A stretch of DNA of 64,000 bases from Phaeotremella fagi (Eukaryota > Basidiomycota > Tremellomycetes > Tremellales > Phaeotremellaceae). Positions 51,472-62,740 of the stretch are shown in pieces (the stretch's first letter is position 1; the number at the start of each line of letters is the position of its first letter). Where the stretch lies: positions 1 through 64,000 of the forward strand of contig BCHU01000002.1 of the NCBI GenBank assembly GCA_001599715.1. The letters are read 5' to 3'. A program made the position numbers and the translations under genes. The notes under the pieces were generated by a model that saw nothing but the letters and a program-made list of their open reading frames with translations, searched no databases and was not told the DNA's origin.

Positions 51472-53022
51472 ATGACTTTAACCCAAGTTCACCTCAATGG
51501 CAGTACAAACGGACACAGTGTCGAAAAAGCAGGCGTATCCCTCACCGAAGCTCGTCTGTCCAAACCTCCCAGCGAACATATCTTACTTTACGATGTCACT
51601 CCTATTCTGAACCGAGAAACGCGGCAATTCGAGCAATTCTGTCAGATCGACCTGGCACACTTGGTCATGCTGGTTGAACAAGGAATTGTTTCCAAAACCA
51701 AGGCACAACAGATCATCCCAGTGTTGCGCGAAATTCGAAAAGAAGGTTTAGATGGCTTAAAAATTGACCTTCTAAAAGGTAGTCTTTTGTTACAAATCGA
51801 AAGTGTTCTCACAGATAGACTGGGAGAAGATATTGCTGGTTCTCTTCACACGGCAAGAAGCCGGATTGACCAAGGTGCAAGTGCTCGTCGTCTTTACAAA
51901 AGAGAAAAGCTGTTGGAGGTTATCACTCAACTTGCCACTTTGGAGACAATTCTCATTCGTCTTGCAGCTAAACATACAACCACTATCATGCCAACTTACA
52001 CCCATATGCAACACGCGCAACCTGGTAATTTCGCCCACTACTTGTTGTCGTTCGCCGCACGATTCCATGATGACCTGGAACGTTGCAAAGAAACTTTTGT
52101 CAGAGTTAATCGTTCAGCTTTGGGCGCTGTAGGTTTATCCGGAACCTCATGGCCAACGAACCGTTACAGAACAGCTGAGCTTTTGGCGTTCGAGAGTATT
52201 CTTTACAACTCTCGTCTCGCTAGAGATGCTTGGTACGGTGCTGAAATCGCCAGTAACCTTTCGTTCATCATGGCTACTTTGAACGATCTTGCGACTGATC
52301 TTCACCTATGGTCCAGCTTGGAATTCGGTTTCGTTGAAATGGACGATGGTTACTGCGGAACCAGCAGCATCTTTCCTCAAAAGAAAAATCCTGTTCTTTT
52401 GGAATCGATCAAACTCGCAGCTGGACCAGCTCTCAGCTGGGGAACTGCAGCTCTAACCATCTTCCGATGCGAGGGTACTGGTGATACCGCCCTCCGATCA
52501 GTGCCTTTGGTAGATGAAGCTCTCACTACTACTCGTAACATGTTGGATCTCGCTGGAGGTATCGTCGAAACTCTTCAAGTCAAGAATGAAAGAATGGCAG
52601 AGCTACTCAAGGACAGCTGGTGTACCGCAAGTAACCTCGCTGATGTGCTCGTACGTACCAATGGTCTTTCTTTCCGACAAGCTCATCACGTCGTCGCTCG
52701 TGTTGTTCGTCTCTGTCTCACCGGTAACATTCCACGTAATAAAGTAACTCCCGATATCCTTCTTCAAGCAGCTCAGGAAACATTGGGTGTCAAGGTGGTA
52801 CTCAGCAAGAAGGAACTTTTTGCTGCTCTTGATCCTGAAGAGTTTATTCAAACTCGGATCAGTACAGGAAGTGTTGGACCGAAAGAGGTTTTAGCGTTGT
52901 TGGAAGAGAGTAAGAAAGTGCTAGAGGAGGACCAAGCTTGGTTGACGTCAAAGAAAACTCTTATAAGTCAAGCGGCAGTAAAACTCGAAGAAGCTTTGGA
53001 GAGTATCATGTTGAACGTGTAG
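51472..53022 (+). CDS. Argininosuccinate-lyase-family C-N lyase, not canonical ArgH
   Basis: Intronless in the coding part, 516 aa. The family fold is clear: SLHTARSRIDQG (ArgH has TGRSRNDQ), THMQHAQP with the catalytic His of the THxQ motif, GLSGTSWPTNRYRTAE, and the flexible loop TSSIFPQKKNP (ArgH: GSSxMPQKKNP) with the catalytic Ser kept. After the loop, ArgH has a conserved YN.D.QEDKE segment; here it is ECEGTG-like (CEGTGDTALRSVPLVDEAL) and lacks it. The Asn of RSRND is Ile. These changes argue for a different amino-acid-type substrate released as fumarate. Clustered with MmgE/PrpD and an anion permease; lack of introns is notable here. Confidence 0.88.
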   Translation: MTLTQVHLNGSTNGHSVEKAGVSLTEARLSKPPSEHILLYDVTPILNRETRQFEQFCQIDLAHLVMLVEQGIVSKTKAQQIIPVLREIRKEGLDGLKIDLLKGSLLLQIESVLTDRLGEDIAGSLHTARSRIDQGASARRLYKREKLLEVITQLATLETILIRLAAKHTTTIMPTYTHMQHAQPGNFAHYLLSFAARFHDDLERCKETFVRVNRSALGAVGLSGTSWPTNRYRTAELLAFESILYNSRLARDAWYGAEIASNLSFIMATLNDLATDLHLWSSLEFGFVEMDDGYCGTSSIFPQKKNPVLLESIKLAAGPALSWGTAALTIFRCEGTGDTALRSVPLVDEALTTTRNMLDLAGGIVETLQVKNERMAELLKDSWCTASNLADVLVRTNGLSFRQAHHVVARVVRLCLTGNIPRNKVTPDILLQAAQETLGVKVVLSKKELFAALDPEEFIQTRISTGSVGPKEVLALLEESKKVLEEDQAWLTSKKTLISQAAVKLEEALESIMLNV

Positions 53023-53347
53023 TTAGATGCTGAAATGTACTCGTCTTGTATCTTTTGCCGTGCTGTGTCCCTTGTAGGTCTTGCTGGATTGGGATCGCCT
53101 AAAGCCATATTGCACTTGAGTGCACTTTGAACCCAAAATCCATAGATGTACATTATGAGAGAACCAGATAGAAGCTCTGAATTACTGTAACGCTCTAGTG
53201 GTGATAAAACTCGAGGAAATGACTTGTGACTAGGAAATTGTAAAGCCAGGGTATTTTGAGTGCAATCCGATTCCTTATCAATCAAAGCTTATCGGAACCA
53301 ACTCCGAATTCTTGCTGTTTACTCTCATCCACCATTTGCACAACAAA
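53023..53347. promoter_or_regulatory. Promoter of the cluster's zinc-cluster regulator
   Basis: 325 bp between the ASL-like stop and the regulator ATG. Holds CGGA-N6-TCCG at 53293-53306, about 40 bp before the ATG, consistent with autoregulation but with wider spacing than the other sites. Confidence 0.4.
53293..53306. promoter_or_regulatory. CGGA-N6-TCCG inverted repeat
   Basis: CGGA at 53293-53296, TCCG at 53303-53306, in the regulator's own promoter. Confidence 0.4.
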
Positions 53348-55572
53348 ATGAACTCTGACTTGACATCGTTCGAGGACTTTACAGAGCTAGAACTGCATGC
53401 TCCTCAAGCTTGTAAGAGGTGTTGTATACGAAAACGCAAGGTAATGTCAATCAATTAAACCACTGCCGCTGTCCTAAACTGACATGTACAAGTGCGATAG
53501 ACATTACCCACGATGCTCTGCATGTAAAGAAGCTGATGCCCAATGTGAATTAGAGATGCGAGACAGTGATATTTTCTTCATGAGGTAAGTGAACGGTCGT
53601 TGGAGAAATACTGAAAGTTGCAGAAAGATACAACAAATGAAAGTGGAGCATGAAAATCAGCTAAATCGAGTCAATTGGCTAGAGCAATTTATCAAACTGC
53701 ACCATCGAGGTTTCGAAGAGATTCATCAAACGTCTACTGTTACACTGTTGGAAACCACGCTTGACTCTGTACCCGCAGGCATCAATGCGAATGTAGCATC
53801 CGCAGTCGACAAAATCCCTCTATTCCCTTTTCTACGGCTGGACAACCAATCAACCATCCCAATTGCTCTACCTGGAACTTCTGAATCCCTCTACGCAATC
53901 CTACCCCCTCTACCAGAGGCTCTCAAAATAGTCAAGAGTTTCATTTGTGAACATTGTCAAAGTCAACATTGTACAGACGAAGTTGAGATCGAAGCAGATG
54001 TCAGATATGTTTATGGGATAAATGGACTCTCCGCACCTGAAGGTTCAGCTTCTCGTTTTCGATGTTTTCTGGTGCTGTTCATCCAAGACATGGTTCAAAA
54101 AGGGGCACTGTTGGATTCCGAATATCGACAGATTTGTCGAAAATTAGCTTTCCGGGAGCTAGTCAATGTAACTGCTAAAGAGGATCTGGTGAGTCTGGTG
54201 TTCAATACGGTAGTCTGACTCCTTTAGACTACCGTACAAGCTTTAACTCTCCTATGCCATGTTGCACATCACGAACCTCGAGGTCCACGTTTCTCGCATA
54301 TTGTTGGTTTGGCATCGCGCACCGCCATTGCTATTCAACTGCACCGTCGAGACGACATTTATCTACCGACAGTCTCTTCTCAGTTCACTGACGAAACAGC
54401 ACTGAGTCGACACAACAAAAAGAGGAAGAACATATTCTGGGCAATCTACTGTTTGGATCGATTAGCGTCGTTCACACTTTGTCAGCCGTGTAACCTTCAA
54501 GATAAATTCATTGACGTAGATGTGAGTAGAACATTGACGAACTTGAGCTGATACGTAGCTACCAGCAAGCGACAACTATCAATTTGGCGAATCTTTGCCT
54601 ACAGGTGCAGGAATCACCCTCCAATGTCACAACATTCGTCTTCGACAATTGTACGGGCTGATTCATGACAATCTACAGGCTGTCTCAAATGATAAGAGGA
54701 CAGGGGATGCAGAGAAAACAATTTCCGACCTTAAAACCCAAGTACAAGCATGGTACGACAAGAGTCCATCTAAAGGACCATTCTTCCCGTTGTCTGTTTA
54801 CACCATCTCTCGTCAGGTAGGTGCATTGGTCTTCGTGGGAAATCACACTAACTTGACATAGATAAGTGACGACATTTCATATCAGCAAATGATAATGGCT
54901 CTTCACAGACCTTCACCATTGCTCCCAACCGTCCCATCGACTTACATCTCAACACTCAAATCAGCAGCAACCCTCTCGATAGACCTGTATCAGCATTACT
55001 TTGAACACAAACAAGTTTTAACAAATTGGGTCCACCTGCATCAGTTGTTCATAGCATGTTCAACCTTGCTCTATTGTTATTCAGAACATAGAGATCGTGA
55101 AGATATGGTTGAAATCGATAAATTCGAAATCGAAAAGAGATTTCAGCAGTGTAAAAAACTGTTATCGAGATTCGCGATTGATTGGCCAGAATCTGAACAA
55201 TATCGTATCATGTTCGATAACAGTGTTCAACATTTTACGTTACAGCTTTTAAACAATCAAAGTCAGAGTCATCCTTCTGTGGAAGAGAATGGAAGTGATT
55301 CAACTCAACAAATTCTGGATTTACCAATTGATCAGTCAATGTATGAATCTCTTTTCGAAAATCTACCGATACAGACATACAATCTGGAGACTGAGCAGTA
55401 CTCAGTTCGAGGACAACAGGGGAATGGCAATGGATATAGTGTGAATCTCCCAATGACAAGTTTCGGACATATGGATACGTTTGTCGGTGGTCAACCCCAC
55501 TCGACCTTTGATACAGACTGGTTCAACCAAATGACTTCTGTACTAGATGGACCCAATGATGATCGATTGTAA
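53348..55572 (+). CDS. Zn(II)2Cys6 transcription factor of cluster 2
   Basis: Nuclear regulator, candidate for the CGGA...TCCG sites nearby. Zinc cluster C-x2-C-x6-C-x6-C-x2-C-x6-C (QACKRCCIRKRK, then after an intron CDRHYPRCSACKEADAQC), followed by a coiled-coil linker VEHENQLNRVNWLEQF. The fungal_trans domain has HIVGLASRTAIAIQLHRRD, FWAIYCLDRLAS and later MALHRPSPLLP, then a Gln/Asn-rich C-terminal tail likely to activate. Several introns; exon ends not all fixed. Adjacent, same-strand, to the ASL-like gene. Confidence 0.92.
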
Positions 55573-56151
55573 ACAATTTGGTGATGAACTCGTTACTTAA
55601 AAGTGTGTTGTACACTGGTGGAATGAAGAACACTGTACCCTTTGAATACTATCTCATGCCTTCCTTCGACGTCATCAAAGTACAACAAATGAAAAGCGTA
55701 TATTGTGCTCTTATCTTACCGAGACTTCTAGTAATCCTTTGATGCGAACACGATAAAGGATTGTAAAGTGTCAGATAACACTCATTGCAATCTCCTTATT
55801 AACTGAGAAGACTTCTCTACGTCTGACATAAGTAGTTTGCAATCCCCACGTGAACTACTCTTCTTAACTCCCATTTCCAACCACCCATAAATCGATCACC
55901 TCAGTTCAAACAGTCAAAACATGTGTGTTGATAAAGTCCTCAAATCTGATACGAAGAGGTTTTATGGTAATTTTAGCTGGAAGGTAAGAAGAGACAACGA
56001 AACTGAGGTCGAGAATGAGTGCGACTCAGATGGATGGTGTTTCGAACGTCAAATCTAGGTATATCTGTAGTCTACCGTACAAGTTCGTAGGAAGAATGGA
56101 TTGATAGTATCAAGCTGCATTTTACTATATCCCTGACAAAAGAGATTCCCT
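55573..56151. other. Gap after the regulator with one small ORF
   Basis: Apart from the 45-codon frame listed at 55921 there is no gene. Confidence 0.5.
55921..56058 (+). CDS. Possible 45-residue orphan peptide
   Basis: ATG to TAG, starting MCVDKVLKSDTKRFYGNFSW, ending WCFERQI, with three cysteines and no signal peptide. It is preceded by a C-rich leader like other 5'UTRs here. No family; could be chance. Confidence 0.25.
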   Translation: MCVDKVLKSDTKRFYGNFSWKVRRDNETEVENECDSDGWCFERQI

Positions 56152-59100
56152 CTAAACAACCCCGATCATTTTCAACATCCTTCCAACCTGTGCAGTTCTA
56201 CCTTTGACAGGAGCCTGTTTAACACCGAACAACCTAACCGTTGTGTCTTTCCAGATCCCCACAGAAGTCAGTCCAGCAACATAGATGTCTCCCCAAAGTA
56301 AAGATGTATACCAAACGCAAGAAGCCTGTGACCACTAGGGGGAGTTAGTCGTATTCTCGACAAATGATACGGGACTTACTTGGAATCGGCGAGGAATGAT
56401 TGGTTGGGCCGGTGGTAAAACATCAGTCAGACTTGCACCTTTCAACAGGTTAAGAACTTTCGATGAAGGACCACCCGTTTTTGGAGGTTGAGAGTCTTGG
56501 ATTTTGGGTAGTAATTCAGAGATGGCAACGAGAACCGGATCAAGTGGGAGACTACAGGTGTAAGTGAGATTTGCGGTGTATACATACCCCTTTTGCCAAC
56601 TAGATACCCATTCTTGAGTAGGGATATATCGATTAGGTCCAACACCAGCTTGAGCGACTTTATCCAATTCCTCATCTGGTATTTCTTCTGCAGTCGGAAT
56701 TGGTAGAGAAGTAGTTGAATCGGTGGCCTTGAGTTTACCACGAGCCTTTTCACTTAAACCTTGATGAGACACTCCGTTTTGTACAGAGTTTCCAAGATTA
56801 AGATTTTGTTCTTCCATCTCAGATGTTGGTGATTGTAGTGATAATTCACTCAGAGATGTGTTCAGAACAGGTCTTTCAGGGGTCGATGAGGATTCGTCAA
56901 CGTCTTCAATCTCTTTACCAAGCAGTGCAGCTTTTTCAGCCAACATTGCCAGTTCTGAATCAGTTCTTTTAAGTCCTGGTCGTGCTTCTGTTTCGGCTTT
57001 CTCAACTAAAGAAACGTGTCAATACAGGCTAGTAGGAAATGTAAAAACCAACCAGCTGCTGCGCGAAGCGCTTTGCGTCGTTGGATTTCGCGTAAACCTG
57101 ACGCTAGAGTAAAAGTGGCCAGAGTTTGGAAATCTTGATGACTCCGAAGGATTGCATAAACGAGATTTGGATTTTCTGCAAGGCTCAGTATGTGAATTTC
57201 ATGAAGATAGATTCTCCTACCGTTAAGTTGGTGATACAAGACTGAATTGAAAGTCTCCAGCCTGATATCGTCAGCACGCCAAACATAAGGTAACAGACAT
57301 ACAGATAATATACCAATCTCGGATGACCTTCATCGGCCAACAAGAAATTTGGTGCTGAGAAAGCTTTGAACAACTGTAACAATCTCGTTGAAGCTTGAAC
57401 GCCAATCCTGCGGATAAAGGGCGTTATGTTGGCGATGGTAATTGTCAGAGCTGGGAAGAGTGGATTGAGACCTGGAGTAGTAGCTATAGAATATATTGAC
57501 TGTGTAATGAGGTTAGTACAGGTTAACTTACACAAAAAGCACTTACGACTATCATGAAATCAGCTGCTGAGCCTGGGACAGCCCATTTAGCTGGTATAGG
57601 TAATCTGAGAGGTTGATTGAGCGCTTCGGCGAAAGCTTGATCGGTAGACAACGTTTGTAGAAGGTAGGATAGCAGTCGAAGTAGACCGTGTTGTGCTGGA
57701 AACAGTCAAACAGACGTACGATAGTTAAACACTCTACTCACCAGGGTCATCTTTGAGATCAAGACAGCAGACAAGGATGTAGCCAACAAGATCAACAGCT
57801 TTACCAGATTCCAACACGAAGTGACGGAAGCGCTATGAGAAGTCAACATTGTTCTGGATTCACAGAAATGACGCACCTTGTTAAGATCAACCATTCTCCA
57901 TAGAAGCATAACTTCATTCATCAGCAACAATCAAGCGTCGCACAGCCCAACTCACAAGTCTCTAATATATACGGTACAGGCTTCTTCCCTCCAGGTAAAT
58001 AAGCGTTGGTAATTTCTGCTTGTTCCTCCAAAATCCCAAAGATACCATTGAGAATGAAAGAAAAGTCGTCTTTCCGATGCTGAACATGTGGTCAGCTGCA
58101 GGCGGGACAAAATGCTCACCAATTTCGACACGAAATATCTAAAGGCATTCTCATCCTTTGCTTCACCCATGGCAGCAGAATTAGACATCTCTGGATCCCT
58201 ATAATCAAGAGCAACCAGTAACGTCATCATGGAAGCTCTTATCAATGTACGTCTTTCATCTGCCGCTTTAGACACTAGATGGGTGTATGGGATTTGCGAG
58301 CCTAACCCCGAGGTAGTTTTTGCTGATGAGAGAGAGGTGTTGAGGAAGGAACAAAGGAGTGAGAGGACGAGACGTCTTTCGAGCGAGTGAGTTAGATGTT
58401 GAAGTGGGAGATTGGTTGTGGTAGCTAGAGCATGGGGTGGGGTATATATCGTAGATGAAAGAAGGACCATGAGGAAACCTAATACGAATGAGAATTGGTA
58501 GGGGTCGTTGAAGACTCACGTAAAACTTCAATCTTGTTTCTATCCAATTCAGATGAACTTCCAACACTGACAGTACTGCCCACACCTTTCTCCCAGATCA
58601 CATACTAAACGTGTCAGAACATGACCCCACAACTACTTACATTGATCTTGTCTCCCAAACCATCCTGACCTCGTACACTATCGGGAACCGTGAAACCAGC
58701 ACAAAACAATAAATCGACCGTACAGCTGAACAATCGATCAGCCAAACAAGGGAAGAAACGTTCTGACTCCTCGGTCTGTTCAACAACAGGATCTGGTTGA
58801 GACAAGGGATCGTTGATGACTTCTACTGGTTTCTGTTCAGGAGTCGATGGTTTAGGTGGATTTCCAACAACAGCTTTAAATGCTCTAGTTTCACCATCGA
58901 CCCCGTTCTCATCTTCATTCTCCGAATCGGAATCTTCTATTTTAAATTGATCAGGTTCTTCAGATGTGGGATTGGGAGTATCAAGTTTATCCAGCTCCTG
59001 TTCGTCTTTACTGATAGGTTTTCTGGACCATAGAACATCACTAGCAAACGTTGAAATGACCGTTTCTTGTAAAGCAGCAGATTCTTTTGAATCAGCTTCA

Positions 59101-59644
59101 GCGTCATAAACAACAACCAAGATTCTTCCAAGAACTCGCAAGCAGTTGAGTGCTTCTTTCACAGTATCTTGACCTGGGGTTGTGGTTTTTGGAAATAGAT
59201 CAGAAGGAACAAGAGTGAATAGGTGATGGGATAATGTCAAGATTAGGTTTGATAGATTTGTTGGTTGTTGGGTCAAAGCTTGCTGGACTAGATCCATGTT
59301 AGTTGAGTGGATGGGTTTACACACGTACCATCTTGAACAGATATTAAAGAATAGACATCAGCAGCTGAATTGAAGAGGTTATAATACTGGCTAATGTCAG
59401 CGATAATCATTTGAACTGAGTATCGAACTCACTTGAGCCCAATAAGTAACATCAGACAGCGGTATGATCTACATGGAAGTGTAAGTACCTCCCCAGTCAG
59501 ATCCCAACATACCTCATCACCAGATAATCGCTTGATACCATTATTACCAGCTTTGAAAGTCAACTGAGCATCCTCCTGAGTAGAAAGGAAAGGTAGACCG
59601 ATAGCTGAAGGTAGCGATTTGAAAGTAGGGAGTTTGCGGAACAT
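56152..59644 (-). CDS. HID1: HID1/Ftp105 family protein (dymeclin-like, Golgi)
   Basis: Large Golgi-associated protein of the HID1/dymeclin family; S. pombe Ftp105 recruits a ubiquitin protease to the Golgi. N-terminal MFRKLPTFKSLPSAIGLPF; then YWAQYYNLFNSAADVYSLI, a long acidic linker (KIEDSDSENEDENGVD), membrane-avoiding helical repeats (FLLVLLSSTIYTPPH, LLRLLSYLLQTL, MIVSIYSI), and the conserved C-terminal IIPRRFQ then ASCVWYTSLLWGDIYVAGLTSVGIWKDT and LFGVKQ. Ten or more introns, so exon ends are approximate. Recognition rests mainly on the C-terminal block, which is strong. Confidence 0.88.
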
Positions 59645-60115
59645 TGTGTAGAGCTTGCTACTGCTCTGCTGTGTCTACTCTTGTCTCGAGTACGTATGAT
59701 GAGAAGAAGGATAAGAAAGATGACACGAAGAAAGAAATAGAAGGTGAAGGTGAGTGTTGGATCGCGTGGATACAGTACCAGTACGTGGCGTGGCGATAAG
59801 TAGCCAAGGAATCGAGGTGAAAATCGAGGAGATACTCTCTTCTTTATTTTCACAATGTCCACTAGTTTAAATACGGATCGTATCTGTCTGCATGGTCTCT
59901 GACAGGTCCTGTGGGTTTAAAGAGTCCGAGAACGAGAAGTCTCTCCGTTGTCAAGGTAGGTTTGTCGCATTATTTAAGCTGAGTTCATACCTTATGATAA
60001 TCTGGTCAGAACTGACAGTGTGTTAAAGCTATATTTCAAAAAAGACAACTGAAAGGCACGTGAACTTCCATTCAACTACAAAATGAATCATAATGAACGA
60101 TCACCAGTGAATCAC
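59645..60115. other. Intergenic stretch
   Basis: Promoter of HID1 (minus strand) and 3' flank of RRP15. Nothing recognised. Confidence 0.6.
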
Positions 60116-61197
60116 CTATCGTCCCCCCTTCCTGACTAAATCCAAGAAGCTTTCTTTAGTCAAAACATCGTCTTTACCACCACGGCCCAAAACGTTATCC
60201 TTCTCTTTCTTACTTTTAGGTAAATCAGGTTTGAGTTTGGATTGAGCTACTGAAAGTTCGGTTTCATCTTCCGCGTTTTTAGACGCTACCAAGATAGCAT
60301 TAAATAGTTTTATAACTGTGAAAAATTTAGTTTTGAGCGGTTTAAAAATATCAAACCCACTTACCACCACGTTGAGCGACTTTTTTCAAACCCCTCTCAA
60401 ACTCTTGAGATCCACCAACAACAGCGCTCTCACCCTCAACAGGTAAAGCAGGAGTCCAGCCCTCAACGACATTCCTGACACGCGCTCTATCCTCCTTCTC
60501 CTCTTTCTGGATTTTAAGTAATCTAGCCGCTTTGGCTTCGAGATTAACAGCCGTCTTCGATGGTGGAAGTCTTTTATTCGATAAAGCCAGAATAGGAGTT
60601 TGGGTTGATTTTTTGGCTTTTACCTTCTTGAGTGGTATATCTGAATTTTCGTTATTGGTTTGTTTAGATTTTTTGACTATTGGGTCGGCGAGAAGGGATG
60701 TCAAGGTTGAACCGAATATTGAGGCTGTTGTTGCTGGTCTTTTACGTTCTGTGTTGGTAGTATAGGGTGTGTTGGAATATAGTAAAGTGGAAAAGAATGA
60801 GCAGACGAGTTTGAATGTTGAGAAAATTGATCAGTCATATAGGAGAGGTTGATGACAATTAGGAGGGGAAAAAGCACAAAACCATCAGTGAAACGTCTAC
60901 AAGATAAGAAGCAAACCTACTATTCCTTCCAGTCTCTCCCTTGACATCCTCCTCACCCCCAGCTTCACTCCCACTCTCATCCGAGAACCCACTAACATTC
61001 CCTTCACTCTCCGATTCCAAATCTTCACCTTTAAATTTTTCAGGTCGAACCTTGATACTGACGCTACCTTTAGATTTACCTTTAGATTGAGCTACTGGTA
61101 TCGAATTTGATGTGGTTGAATGTAAAGATGGTTTGGATGATTTGGATGGACCTGCTTGAGGAGTTTTGTTTTTCAGTATGGATTTGGGTTTTGACAT
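60116..61197 (-). CDS. RRP15: Ribosomal RNA processing protein RRP15
   Basis: Nucleolar factor for 60S pre-rRNA processing. A basic, Ser/Lys-rich N terminus (MSKPKSILKNKTPQAGPSK), an acidic stretch (ESESEGNVSGFSDESGSE), a KLEAKAARLLKIQKEEKEDRAR-like helix, and the defining C-terminal block EFERGLKKVAQRG followed after an intron by IKLFNAILVAS and the ending TKESFLDLVRKGG. Three exons; the first intron (about 60751-60921) is longer than usual for this window. Confidence 0.85.
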
Positions 61198-61919
61198 TGT
61201 GTGGATGAAAATTTGATTAGATTTGTGCGGATGATTTGTATTATTTTTCAGTCGTTTCGTTGCCTGATACTGGCTACTTAGTTTGAAATGATGTCGGGTT
61301 CCCCTCTGTATGTGTTCTTGATTATGAATATACTCGGAGTTATGTAGTGTTAATCAAAAGATTGACCCAAATTAACAATTTCAAAATTGTTACAACATCG
61401 TGAAAATAAATTCAAGAGTGGCACGTGGCATTTTAATCGTCAACAATCCGTCAAATTTCTACAGGTAACAATGCGGAAGTGTATTCTCTTGCATCAAGAA
61501 CGTGACTTCTCCTTCACAGAATACATAAAGACGCTCTGAGTACTCTCGGGGATTATTCCTGAATCTATTCAAAAGCTGATTTTCCTCTCTTCAATCAATG
61601 AAGTCCTCCTTTTACGTTGATCCATCATTCTCTTCGTCAGTAACGCCATGATTTCGGGTAAATCAGTCTACCAATGAGAAATAGGATATGCAAGGCTGAA
61701 ACTTCTAGTCGATGGTAATGAGCTCAATAGATACTTTCTGTGAAACCCTTTAAATGAGAAGAAAGGGGAAAAGGCTGGAAGGCAGCTGAAAGGACAGAGC
61801 CTTCTGATGAGCAGCGCCATATCTAGCACATGTCTTAATTCTTGCTTCTCTTCTCAACAACCATTTGTTAAACCGAGAACGTATAGCTACCTTAAAGACC
61901 TTAAAGAGCACATTTAAAC
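61198..61919. other. Divergent intergenic stretch, AT-rich
   Basis: 722 bp between RRP15 and the orphan at 61920. Contains an 18-bp perfect inverted repeat AACAATTT-CA-AAATTGTT at 61374-61391. No ORF supported. Confidence 0.6.
61374..61391. repeat. 18-bp perfect inverted repeat
   Basis: AACAATTT (61374-61381) and AAATTGTT (61384-61391) separated by CA, in an AT-rich promoter region. Could be a homeobox/forkhead-like target or chance. Confidence 0.5.
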
Positions 61920-62396
61920 ATGAGCGAGAACCTTCCCGTAAGTAATGCCATTAGTCATGTTAAACCCCCGCTGAACGCAACACAATATCAGGAATATCCA
62001 AGTTACAAACAAAATCCAAAAGCCACGTTGGATTTCGTTAAACTTGAAACCAGCTCCCTCGACTTCACCTCAGCTGATAAATCATCTGCCACCAGTAAAA
62101 TCCTCCACGCCACCGTCAAACGAAATGGATTTCGATTCAACGCCCCTCGCGCTTGTCCCGAGTTCGAGATCGAAAAGGGAGAACTCATCCATACAGATAA
62201 AGGTGATGAGGGTTATTTCTACGAAGAAGATAGTCAACTCTGCAACTGGTCCCATGGGCCTCCAAAGTCAGAAGAAGAGTCGTTCCCAATCGATGATAGC
62301 GATTTATCCCTTTGGTTGAAAATCGAGGATGCGACAGACGCGCAGATTTCAACACTCAGGTGTAAATCTTTAACCCAGGGTGAGAAGGTCGAATAA
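61920..62396 (+). CDS. Orphan small acidic protein
   Basis: 158 aa read straight, from MSENLPVSN. A perfect GTAAGT donor after MSENLP and a CAATATCAG acceptor 54 nt on suggest an in-frame intron, leaving about 140 aa. Contains PRACPEFEIEKGEL and an acidic C-terminal half (EEDSQLCNWSHG...IDDSDLSLWLKIED). No family recognised; may be lineage-specific. Confidence 0.5.
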   Translation: MSENLPVSNAISHVKPPLNATQYQEYPSYKQNPKATLDFVKLETSSLDFTSADKSSATSKILHATVKRNGFRFNAPRACPEFEIEKGELIHTDKGDEGYFYEEDSQLCNWSHGPPKSEEESFPIDDSDLSLWLKIEDATDAQISTLRCKSLTQGEKVE

Positions 62397-62740
62397 TTGT
62401 TCCAACTTGAGTGGTGTGGAGGTCAAAATGGGATTCAAGGAGGGTGGGAAGTAGAAAAAGGAAGGGTCTTTGTAGTTGACTCGTGTAGTGAATTGTTGAC
62501 GGAGAAATTGCACTCTGCTTTCAGCAAACGGAAAGAGATTTTCCATATAAGAGAATACCAGTTTCTCGAATTTTGAACTATATCTTCTAGGTGTCTCAGT
62601 GATTTCAAGGGAGGTCATGACGCTCATTATAACATTACATACAATATTCCATCCAACTTTTCCAATTTATCGTTATCATCTTTCTTCCAACCAGCCAAAA
62701 ATCGATGCGACTCCACCAACTCTCGCCGTCCAGTCCCTCT
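62397..62740. other. Convergent intergenic stretch
   Basis: 3' flanks; an 85-codon minus-strand frame at 62370-62627 has no independent support. Confidence 0.5.

Noticed and set aside
51472..53022. Naming the lyase ARG4/argininosuccinate lyase
   Set aside because: The RSRND and post-loop QEDKE-type residues of true ArgH are missing, and the cluster context is catabolic.
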